From: an uncultured Flavobacteriales bacterium
Lineage (GTDB): Bacteria; Bacteroidota; Bacteroidia; Flavobacteriales_D; SKUL01
Direction of reading: 5' to 3'
Length of the DNA: 5,844 nt
NCBI GenBank assembly: GCA_937911795.1
Contig: CALDPJ010000203.1
Coordinates: 1-5,844 of the forward strand
Shown: piece after piece, positions 1 through 5,113 of the stretch
How the letters are laid out: each line of letters starts with the position of its first letter
Numbering within the stretch: position 1 is the stretch's first letter
Translations under genes and position numbers: made by a program
Notes under the pieces: model-generated
Told to the model about the DNA's origin: nothing
The model's input: the letters and a program-made list of their open reading frames with translations, nothing else
Database searches by the model: none

Positions 1-649
1 GATCATTTACAAAAACATAACTACCGTCATATTCAATATTACACATATGTCCTCCATGCACAGCGAAACCTACGGGATTATTGGTGTCTATCGGATTTAT
101 ATCTTCAAATAAATAACTCATCGTTGCGGCACTATTTTGCCCATTAATCATGGCAAAGCAAGTTACTTCGTCCATATTCTCGTTCTCATAACTAATCAGG
201 ATGTAATTCTCTACATACCGGTTTGTGTCTGTGACATTAGAAGCAGGAGGGGATAATTGTACATTCAATACTCCGGAAGCACCGATTGCAACATCTGTAA
301 TGTCATGTATAATAGTTGAAAGGGTTCTAGGATCGCCAGCTGTGGAAAATGAGATAAATGAATTGGATGCAAACTCATTATTTTGTAAATCTATTGCTTC
401 TCCATTGAGGTAAATAATATTGTTTTCGGGATCGAAATATTTAGAAACAAACAGGAATGCTCGTTTGATTGTGCTGCCCGGTTCTATATATAGTTCAATC
501 TCTCCCGGTAGATCTGAAAAAGCCGGACTAAACCCACCTCCGGTAATACCCCCTTTAAAAGTATCCTGATAATAAACTAACTGTGCGGATAACGGTGCAA
601 CACCGAAAGTGCAGATAATTATGAACATACAGGATAGCCGCGTAAACAT
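1..649 (-). CDS. Secreted hypothetical protein, N-terminal part, runs off left edge
   Basis: I do not recognise a named family. The minus strand is open from an ATG at 649 to the window edge, giving 216 residues with no stop, so the C-terminus lies outside. Residues 1-22 look like a Sec signal peptide: an Arg at position 4, a hydrophobic core (MFIIICTFGVAPL, 8-20) and a cleavage site after LSA, so the product is exported. The mature part is rich in beta-strand-like stretches, Gly, Asn and aromatics (YYQDTFKGGITGGGF near 26-40; GSTIKRAFLFVSKYF at 58-72; RYVENYILISYENE at 144-157; NPVGFAVHGGHMCN at 191-204), reminiscent of the beta-sandwich ectodomains of Bacteroidota T9SS cargo. Whether a T9SS sorting domain follows cannot be seen. 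The gene is AT-rich (27-43% GC in three sampled 60-base blocks) compared with ~47% for its neighbours, which hints at separate ancestry. No clear promoter is visible; the upstream DNA is the sorting-domain remnant at 661-810. Confidence 0.72.
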   Translation of the reverse strand, partial: MFTRLSCMFIIICTFGVAPLSAQLVYYQDTFKGGITGGGFSPAFSDLPGEIELYIEPGSTIKRAFLFVSKYFDPENNIIYLNGEAIDLQNNEFASNSFISFSTAGDPRTLSTIIHDITDVAIGASGVLNVQLSPPASNVTDTNRYVENYILISYENENMDEVTCFAMINGQNSAATMSYLFEDINPIDTNNPVGFAVHGGHMCNIEYDGSYVFVND

Positions 650-660
650 GGGTCTAAAAT

Positions 661-810
661 ATGGATTTTGAATTTATCCGCGAGTTCAACGCCGGCGATG
701 TTGGATTCGAAGAAATCACGATCGGCAACTGGTCACCGGGTCTTTACATTGCCAAACTGCTGGTGAACGGGCAGACATTTGACACGGTAAAAATTAGCGT
801 GGTGCGATAG
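661..810 (+). pseudogene. Orphan C-terminal fragment of a T9SS sorting domain protein
   Basis: The 49 codons from 661 to the TAG at 808-810 end in WSPGLYIAKLLVNGQ and then KISVVR. This is the conserved end of a type A Por secretion (T9SS) C-terminal domain: the W-x-PG-[IL]-Y strand, a turn with NG, and a final basic V-[KR] strand. This domain normally sits at the end of large secreted proteins, directs them through the type IX secretion system across the outer membrane and is then removed. Here the reading frame has a TAA at 655-657, immediately upstream of the ATG, so no signal peptide, no cargo domain and not even the first strands of the sorting domain remain. The first residues (MDFEFIREFN) probably mark where homology breaks. 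A strong terminator at 840-874 follows, as expected of a once-functional gene. It is most likely a 3' remnant; translation as a 49-aa peptide is possible but would have no obvious use. Confidence 0.7.
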
Positions 811-839
811 GAGAATTTTCCTTAAACAGCATAAATATG

Positions 840-874
840 AAACCGGCCTCAGAGATGGGGCCGGTTTTTTTTTT
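840..874 (+). terminator. Rho-independent terminator after the sorting-domain remnant
   Basis: AAACCGGCC (840-848) pairs with GGCCGGTTT (859-867). The stem can extend by a T-G and a C-G pair, leaving a six-base loop (851-856). A run of ten T covers 865-874. The orientation is +, so it closes the gene whose last codons survive at 661-810 and insulates the downstream decarboxylase from read-through. Confidence 0.88.
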
Positions 875-924
875 GTAGAATTAGAAGATAAAATAGTTTA
901 AGATCCCTGCTTCTACAAAAGGAA

Positions 925-958
925 TTGTAATAAGTCAAATCCATTATTCCTACCTTTG
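925..958 (+). promoter_or_regulatory. Bacteroidota-type promoter for the PLP decarboxylase
   Basis: TACCTTTG at 951-958 is an exact match to the Bacteroidota -7 consensus TAnnTTTG. A TTG at 925-927 could serve as the -33 element, although the 23-nt spacer is rather long. Transcription would start around 964-966, giving a leader of only about 15 nt before the ATG at 981, in keeping with the lack of a Shine-Dalgarno sequence there. Confidence 0.6.
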
Positions 959-980
959 CCCCATCATCTTTCAACAAGAT

Positions 981-2405
981 ATGCATCAAGAACGTCAAGC
1001 GCTTTCCGAAACCTTTAAGCTGATTGATCAGCACCTGGAAACGCTGAAAGATCCCAACCTCAAGGTCAACGAATTCATGTTGCCCGACGCGCTGAAAAGC
1101 CGGTTCGATTTTGAACTGCGCGATCAAGGAACAGATTACGAAGCACTGATCAGCTATCTCCGTCAATACCTGCACTACAGCGTAAAAACCGGAAGCAAAC
1201 AATACCTCAACCAGTTGTTCGGCGGCACGAACCTGCCTGCTTTGCTCGGTGAGTTTATTACCAGCCTTTCCAACACTTCGATGTACACCTACGAGGTTTC
1301 GCCCGTGGCTACACTCATGGAATCCGAAATCATCCGTAAAATGAATTCCTTTACAGGATTCAGCAACGGCGATGGTATTTTCCTGACCGGTGGCAGCAAC
1401 ACGAACCTGGTGGCGATGATCAGCGCGCGAAACCGCAAATTTCCGGAAACCAAAAGAAAAGGAATCAACCACCTCTCCCCGCTCACGGCTTTTGTTTCGG
1501 AACGATCTCATTTCTCCTTTACAAAAGGGGCCAACGCCATTGGTATCGGGAGCGATAACATTATCAAAGTCAAAACCGATGATTGGGGTAAAATGGATCC
1601 GGTTGCACTGGAGACCGCAATTGAGGCCAGTATTGCGGCAGGAAATCTTCCATTCTTTATCGGAGCCACCTGCGGAACCACCGAAACCGGAGCTTTCGAT
1701 CCGCTCGACAAATTGGTTCCGATTGCGAAAAAATACAACCTCTGGCTACACGCCGATGGTTCGTGGGGAGGTTCGGCCATTATGAGCCCGAAGCAGCGCC
1801 ACTTATTTACCGGGATTGAAGAATGTGATTCCTTTTCGTGGAACCCGCACAAACTCATGAACATTCCGCTGATTTGTTCTGTGCTGCTGGTCAGAGAAAA
1901 AGGATGGTTGTATGATTACTTCAACACCTTCGATACTTCTTATATATATCACGAAGACGAAACATCCGAATATGATCTCGGGCCAAAATCGTTACAATGC
2001 GGACGACGCGTGGATGCACTGAAACTCTGGCTTGCATGGAAGTATTACGGAGACGAGGGTTACGTAGAACGAATTGATCACCTTTTCGATCTCGCAGCGT
2101 ATGCTACTGAATGGGTTGATCGTCACCCTCAACTACAGCTCATGTTTCCGACGCAGTCTCTGAATGTCAATTTCAGGTTCAGCGATCCGGAAATAACCGA
2201 TCATGATGAATTCAACCGTCAGGTACGACAGAATCTGCTGGTTTCTGGCAAAAGCATGGTAAACTACTGCCACCTCGAAAAAGGGTTGTCAATCCGGTTG
2301 ATTCTACTGAACCCTGAACTTTCTACCGGCGATATAGATCTGTTTTTCGGAAACTTTATTGCTGCTGCCGAAGAACTTAAACAACTGAATAAGGTGCCAG
2401 CGTGA
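981..2405 (+). CDS. Group II PLP-dependent amino acid decarboxylase (glutamate / cysteine-sulfinate type)
   Basis: A complete 474-residue cytoplasmic fold-type I PLP enzyme, close to the usual 460-500 aa of the group II decarboxylases (glutamate, cysteine sulfinate, aspartate, aromatic amino acids). Seen in order: NQLFGGTN (77-84) and NTSMYTYEVSPV (98-109), the substrate-side segment typical of GAD65/CSAD-like enzymes; GDGIFLTGGSNTN (130-142), the phosphate-binding region; SERSHFS (173-179) with H177 expected to stack on the PLP ring; GTTETGAFDP (232-241); LHADGSWGG (256-264) with D258 expected to bind the pyridine nitrogen; and SWNPHKLM (286-293) with K291 as the Schiff-base lysine. The flexible catalytic loop appears as SYIYHEDE (320-327) with Y321, followed by QCGRRVDALKLW (339-350). 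The reaction is removal of the alpha-carboxyl as CO2 to give an amine such as GABA, beta-alanine or hypotaurine. The substrate cannot be fixed from sequence. No glutamate/GABA antiporter is adjacent, so an acid-resistance role is not supported. It appears monocistronic, with its own promoter and a terminator at 2498-2530. Confidence 0.93.
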   Translation: MHQERQALSETFKLIDQHLETLKDPNLKVNEFMLPDALKSRFDFELRDQGTDYEALISYLRQYLHYSVKTGSKQYLNQLFGGTNLPALLGEFITSLSNTSMYTYEVSPVATLMESEIIRKMNSFTGFSNGDGIFLTGGSNTNLVAMISARNRKFPETKRKGINHLSPLTAFVSERSHFSFTKGANAIGIGSDNIIKVKTDDWGKMDPVALETAIEASIAAGNLPFFIGATCGTTETGAFDPLDKLVPIAKKYNLWLHADGSWGGSAIMSPKQRHLFTGIEECDSFSWNPHKLMNIPLICSVLLVREKGWLYDYFNTFDTSYIYHEDETSEYDLGPKSLQCGRRVDALKLWLAWKYYGDEGYVERIDHLFDLAAYATEWVDRHPQLQLMFPTQSLNVNFRFSDPEITDHDEFNRQVRQNLLVSGKSMVNYCHLEKGLSIRLILLNPELSTGDIDLFFGNFIAAAEELKQLNKVPA

Positions 2406-2464
2406 AAATTATTTAGAAAACTGAAACCAAAAACGAATCACCTCCGTTAGATAGGCTCATTCTG

Positions 2465-2485
2465 TTTGGTTAATAGATTGGTTAA
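2465..2485 (+). repeat. TTGGTTAAT-based repeat, copy 1
   Basis: A 21-bp element (core TTGGTTAATAGATTGGTT) identical at every base to 3011-3031. It contains the unit TTGGTTAA twice, spaced 12 bp apart. It lies between the decarboxylase stop codon and the terminator hairpin at 2498, in the putative 3' UTR. Flanking bases differ between the copies, so the identity ends sharply. Confidence 0.7.
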
Positions 2486-2497
2486 GGTTATCCTTGG

Positions 2498-2530
2498 AAA
2501 GCGGTTGTTGAAAGACAGCCGCTTTTTTTA
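2498..2530 (+). terminator. Rho-independent terminator of the decarboxylase gene
   Basis: AAAGCGGTTGT (2498-2508) pairs with ACAGCCGCTTT (2515-2525): 11 pairs including one U-G wobble, a six-base loop (TGAAAG) and seven T from 2523. It is oriented + and lies about 95 nt after the decarboxylase stop. Its T-run abuts the stop codon of the convergent DUF3817 gene at 2531, so the two genes share a compact tail-to-tail intergenic region. Confidence 0.85.
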
Positions 2531-2833
2531 TTACCAGTTTTTTACTTTCCGGTCAATAAGAAACGGACCAAAAGGAATCAGTGAAGCCAATCCGGCGATG
2601 ACAACTTTTTTGAACGACCAACCCAATTGTACCGCTGCGGCCAGTAAGGTGATGCAATAGGCAACGAATAAAGCGCCGTGTGCCCAGCCGACATATTTAA
2701 CCGCGAGCGGCATCTCCAGAAAATATTTGAGTGGCATTGCGATAAAAAGAAGGATCAGATAGCTAAGTCCTTCGAGTATTCCAACCAGCCGAAAACGATC
2801 CCGCGGATTGTGTTGTAATAATGTCCTGTCCAT
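2531..2833 (-). CDS. DUF3817 family small integral membrane protein
   Basis: A complete 100-residue inner-membrane protein. The pattern is characteristic of DUF3817: FRLVGILEG (14-22) with E21-G22, then AMPLKYF (32-38), VGWAHGALFVAY (48-59) with H52 inside a membrane segment, GWSFKK (71-76), and a last segment ending SLIPFGPFLIDRKV (84-97). Three hydrophobic segments are visible, roughly 16-38, 47-70 and 77-93, with a short basic C-terminus. The family is widespread in bacteria and its biochemical function is unknown. The start at 2833 is supported by a TACCTTTG -7 element only 8 bases upstream, which implies a very short leader or a leaderless transcript. It is transcribed towards the decarboxylase and is not in an operon with it. 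Confidence 0.9.
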   Translation of the reverse strand: MDRTLLQHNPRDRFRLVGILEGLSYLILLFIAMPLKYFLEMPLAVKYVGWAHGALFVAYCITLLAAAVQLGWSFKKVVIAGLASLIPFGPFLIDRKVKNW

Positions 2834-2841
2834 AATGACTG

Positions 2842-2849
2842 CAAAGGTA
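2842..2849 (-). promoter_or_regulatory. Promoter -7 element for the DUF3817 gene
   Basis: The minus strand reads TACCTTTG, an exact match to the Bacteroidota -7 consensus and identical to the element before the decarboxylase. Only eight bases separate it from the ATG at 2833, so the mRNA would start at or within a few bases of the start codon. No convincing -33 TTTG is seen at the usual spacing. Confidence 0.6.
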
Positions 2850-3010
2850 CGATTCTTCGGATTCTTAATTATAAATCACCACAAACTACCCCGGGAGTCA
2901 GCCCACGAACACTACTGACATATAGATACTTAACACAACGAATACAGAAAAAACAAAATATTTCCAGATCGGGTGAAACATTGGCACCGGCTTTGCGTAA
3001 ACAGAGTTGA

Positions 3011-3044
3011 TTTGGTTAATAGATTGGTTAACATGATTGGTTAA
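3011..3044 (+). repeat. TTGGTTAAT-based repeat, copy 2 with an extra unit
   Basis: Bases 3011-3031 repeat 2465-2485 exactly. A further GATTGGTTAA follows at 3035-3044, making three TTGGTTAA units in a row. As in copy 1, a terminator hairpin follows within a few bases (starts at 3049). The rest of the interval 2850-3010 shows no gene, no tRNA and no other structure that I can support. Confidence 0.7.
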
Positions 3045-3048
3045 AGTG

Positions 3049-3085
3049 CGAAGACCCCGGCATCCCGCCGGGGTCTTCGTTTTTT
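3049..3085 (+). terminator. Strong hairpin terminator, + oriented, without a + gene upstream
   Basis: CGAAGACCCCGGC (3049-3061) and GCCGGGGTCTTCG (3067-3079) form a perfect 13-bp stem with a five-base loop, followed by six T (3080-3085). The T-run makes it a + strand terminator, yet both flanking genes are on the minus strand. The hairpin lies about 20 nt beyond the lipoprotein stop at 3105, and the A-run preceding it in that direction may let it also end the minus-strand transcript, though the minus side lacks a proper T-run. Confidence 0.8.
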
Positions 3086-3104
3086 ATACCGTTACTGTCC
3101 TTTG

Positions 3105-3968
3105 CTATATCTGAATAACCAGATACCTGGTGATGCTCCAGAATTCTGCAGGATCATTGATTACCAGTTTATAATCTTCGTCGCTCTCTCCAACAAATTC
3201 GTACGATCCACTTGGGTGATTGGATAAAACCTCAGCTTTCATACTGTTCAGGTTGATTTCCCTCATTTCGCGTCGATCAATGGACACAAAATCTTCGCGT
3301 ACAAAATCCTGCTGTACCTGTTTTCCGGCCAGGATTCCTGCACGTTCAGCAATACCCTTTTCTTTTAGTTCTTTAAAAGTTCCGATTACGTAATAAGCCA
3401 TATTGGCATCATCGGTGATGGTTTGAATCGTACCTTGATTGGTACGGATTTCATTGGCCAGCTCCTCATTCATTTTATTGAGAATATCAATCGTGAAATT
3501 GGCCGCCACCAAATTCTTCTTGAGTTCAGCAATTTCTTCATCCTTGGCCGCTATCTGCGCCTCCAGACCAGCTACCAGATTTTTAAACCGGCCTACTTCT
3601 TCATGAAACCGCGAAATGGTGGCATTTAACTCGCTGATTTGTTCGCGGTTTGCCTGCAACAATGCGTTGATATCCTGGATTTCGGCTTCAATGGCTTCGC
3701 GCTGATCTACGCTCAGTTGAACATCTCCGCTTTCCATCCGGATGGTTTCTTCAGATTCGCGAATCATCGCCAGATTTCGGCTGATGGTGGCAAAGGTTTC
3801 ATCAAAAGCACGCAGAACAGAATCCTTTTCTGCAGATTCACGCGCAAGTTCTTCGTTGCTGGCTTCAAGTTCAGCAATTCGTTCATCCTTTTCTGTACCC
3901 GAACCATCGAATTGCTCACAGGAGAAAAACAGGCCGGCTAAAAGGAAAAAAGAAAGTAAATATTTCAT
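3105..3968 (-). CDS. Coiled-coil lipoprotein (Cbp1-like / Bacteroidota conserved hypothetical)
   Basis: A complete 287-residue protein. Residues 1-17 (MKYLLSFFLLAGLFFSC) form a lipoprotein signal with C17 as the likely lipidated cysteine, placing the product on a membrane facing the periplasm or the cell surface. From about residue 27 to 180 the chain is highly charged, with heptad-like stretches (ERIAELEASNEELARE; EAEIQDINALLQANREQISEL; LEAQIAAKDEEIAELKKNL), predicting a long coiled coil. The C-terminal ~100 residues form a separate compact domain: AYYVIGTFKELKEKGI, then QQDFVREDFVSIDRREMREI and FWSITRYLVIQ. I recall this layout from Bacteroidota proteins labelled Cbp1-family collagen-binding adhesin, but that assignment is from memory and the adhesin role is not shown by the sequence. 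The start is supported by a TAACTTTG promoter element upstream. It is divergent from arsR and probably unrelated in function. Confidence 0.85.
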   Translation of the reverse strand: MKYLLSFFLLAGLFFSCEQFDGSGTEKDERIAELEASNEELARESAEKDSVLRAFDETFATISRNLAMIRESEETIRMESGDVQLSVDQREAIEAEIQDINALLQANREQISELNATISRFHEEVGRFKNLVAGLEAQIAAKDEEIAELKKNLVAANFTIDILNKMNEELANEIRTNQGTIQTITDDANMAYYVIGTFKELKEKGIAERAGILAGKQVQQDFVREDFVSIDRREMREINLNSMKAEVLSNHPSGSYEFVGESDEDYKLVINDPAEFWSITRYLVIQI

Positions 3969-3990
3969 GTATCAGTTTTTAGGTTGACGT

Positions 3991-3998
3991 CAAAGTTA
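3991..3998 (-). promoter_or_regulatory. Promoter -7 element for the lipoprotein gene
   Basis: The minus strand reads TAACTTTG, an exact TAnnTTTG match, 22 bases upstream of the ATG at 3968. No well-spaced -33 element is visible. It drives transcription away from arsR; the two promoters share the 140-bp divergent intergenic region 3969-4108. Confidence 0.5.
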
Positions 3999-4059
3999 GC
4001 GATTCAAGGCACAATCGCGACATTCTGTTAAAATTAGAAAATAAATTTTTGAAAAAAGC

Positions 4060-4095
4060 TTGGTCACTTTTCTGGATCATCGTAATATTGCAATA
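4060..4095 (+). promoter_or_regulatory. Putative arsR promoter with overlapping ArsR operator
   Basis: TTG at 4060-4062 and TAATATTG at 4083-4090 (one mismatch to TAnnTTTG) with a 20-nt spacer fit a Bacteroidota promoter that would start about 12 nt before the arsR ATG. The -7 element lies inside symmetry: ATCGTAATATTGCAAT (4079-4094) is an imperfect 16-bp palindrome with 6 of 8 pairs matching, and TATTGCAATA (4086-4095) is a perfect 10-bp palindrome. Binding of the dimeric repressor here would block RNA polymerase, which is the usual autoregulation of ArsR/SmtB proteins. The operator role is inferred from position and symmetry only. Confidence 0.45.
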
Positions 4096-4108
4096 AACAA
4101 ATTAAGAA

Positions 4109-4441
4109 ATGGGAATCACCAAATCAGAAATTTTCACCGCCGAGCAGAATGAACTGGCAGCGCTGGCCAAGGTGCTCGGACACCCGGCACGTATTGCTAT
4201 TCTGGAACATCTTCTACAGATCGACAAATGCATTTGCGGAGACCTCGTGTTGGAAATCGGATTGGCGCAACCCACCATTTCCCAACATCTCAAAGAACTC
4301 AAAAACGCAGGGTTGATAAAAGGCAATATCGAAGGAAACAGTGTTTGCTACTGTATTGACGCTAATAACTGGAAAAAAGCCAGCGACCTGATAAACGATT
4401 TCTTTTCCAGAATAAACAATACCAAATCCAACTGTTGTTAA
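4109..4441 (+). CDS. arsR: ArsR/SmtB-family arsenical-responsive repressor
   Basis: A complete 110-residue winged-helix DNA-binding protein, typical length for the family. LAKVLGHPARIAILEHL (19-35) is the conserved first helical part. DKCICGDLV (39-47) matches the ELCVCDL metal box, with C41 and C43 placed to bind trivalent As or Sb. AQPTISQHLKELKNAGLIKG (53-72) is the helix-turn-helix recognition region, and the wing follows (NIEGNSVCYCID, 73-84). Two further cysteine pairs, C80/C82 in the wing and C109/C110 at the extreme C-terminus, could also contribute to metal binding. In the absence of As(III) the dimer is expected to repress its own operon and to release DNA on binding As(III). Only 12 nt separate its stop from arsM, so the two are co-transcribed. 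The leader is AT-rich with no Shine-Dalgarno sequence, as in the other left-hand genes. Confidence 0.92.
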   Translation: MGITKSEIFTAEQNELAALAKVLGHPARIAILEHLLQIDKCICGDLVLEIGLAQPTISQHLKELKNAGLIKGNIEGNSVCYCIDANNWKKASDLINDFFSRINNTKSNCC

Positions 4442-4453
4442 AAAACAAAAGTC

Positions 4454-5113
4454 ATGAAAAACTCAGAATCCATAAAACAAGTCGTAAAAGACAAATACAG
4501 CGAAATAGCTGATCAGGACAAAGCCATCAATCAATCCTCGTGCTGCGGTGCCGGCGGTTGTTCCACAGAAGTGTACAACATCATGAGCGATAGTTATGAA
4601 AACCTGTCGGGCTATGAACCCGGTGCAGATTTAGGCCTCGGCTGCGGGTTGCCCACCGAATTTGCTCAGATTAAAAAGGGCGATACCGTAATAGATCTCG
4701 GTTCGGGTGCCGGAAACGATTGTTTTGTTGCGCGATCTGTTGTCGGTGATACCGGACGTGTGATCGGCATCGATTTCACCCCGAGAATGATTGCCAAAGC
4801 ACGTGAAAATGCACGGAAGCTGGGTTATAACAATGTTGAATTCCGGGAAGGTGATATCGAAAATATGCCCGTGTTGGACGCCGAAGCCGACGTGGTTGTT
4901 AGCAATTGCGTTTTAAATCTGGTTCCAGACAAAAAAGCCGTAATCAACGAAATTTTCAGAGTACTGAAACCCGGCGGCCACTTCGCGTTCGTCGAACACG
5001 TCGCCGCCGACCGGGTCGAACACCACATCGGCCCCGCCTCCTGTTACTTTCCGAATCTCATCCTTGAGGTTCTCGTATCCTATGGCGATGTTTGCGCCAC
5101 TTGCCAGTGCTAG
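4454..5113 (+). CDS. arsM: Arsenite S-adenosylmethionine methyltransferase, 3' end lost at a junction
   Basis: ArsM methylates As(III) in the cytoplasm using SAM and glutathione or thioredoxin as reductant, giving methylated and volatile arsenicals. Residues 1-177 are clearly ArsM: KDKYSEIA (13-19 region), SSCCGAGGC (28-36), GYEPGADLGLGCGLPTE (53-69) with C64, SAM motif VIDLGSGAGNDCFVAR (79-94), GIDFTPRMI (105-113), EGDIENMPV (132-140), SNCVLNLVPDK (150-160) with C152, and FRVLKPGGHF (168-177). The open frame continues to 5113, but beyond about 4985 it is only the antisense of a quinone oxidoreductase gene on the other strand, so residues ~178-219 are spurious. Family members are usually about 270 residues or more and carry another conserved As(III)-binding cysteine (in a YAGC-type motif) that is absent here. 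As it stands the gene is a 3'-truncated fragment; the real one would continue in the source genome. Second gene of an arsR-arsM operon. Confidence 0.88.
   Translation: MKNSESIKQVVKDKYSEIADQDKAINQSSCCGAGGCSTEVYNIMSDSYENLSGYEPGADLGLGCGLPTEFAQIKKGDTVIDLGSGAGNDCFVARSVVGDTGRVIGIDFTPRMIAKARENARKLGYNNVEFREGDIENMPVLDAEADVVVSNCVLNLVPDKKAVINEIFRVLKPGGHFAFVEHVAADRVEHHIGPASCYFPNLILEVLVSYGDVCATCQC

Noticed and set aside
225..413. 62-codon + strand open frame
   Set aside because: It lies antisense to the secreted protein, which has a signal peptide and an uninterrupted 216-residue frame. No family features.
840..874. Bidirectional terminator serving the left-edge gene
   Set aside because: The left-edge gene starts at 649 and runs away from this hairpin, and there is no T-run on the minus side.
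849..1511. Long minus-strand open frame of 220 codons inside the decarboxylase
   Set aside because: It is antisense to a fully conserved PLP enzyme, has no recognisable domain and overlaps the promoter and terminator region. It is a shadow of the real gene.
4991..5023. Direct repeat GTCGAACAC at 4991-4999 and 5015-5023
   Set aside because: Both copies encode the VFD residues in VVFDPVGGDVFDE of the quinone reductase, so the repetition is explained by protein sequence.
4985..5113. A natural ArsM variant with a novel Cys-rich tail (CATCQC at the end of the frame)
   Set aside because: The same bases read on the other strand as well-conserved quinone reductase, with a proper GGADVVFDPVGGD motif. 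The tail is antisense of a real gene, and the cysteines are coincidental.
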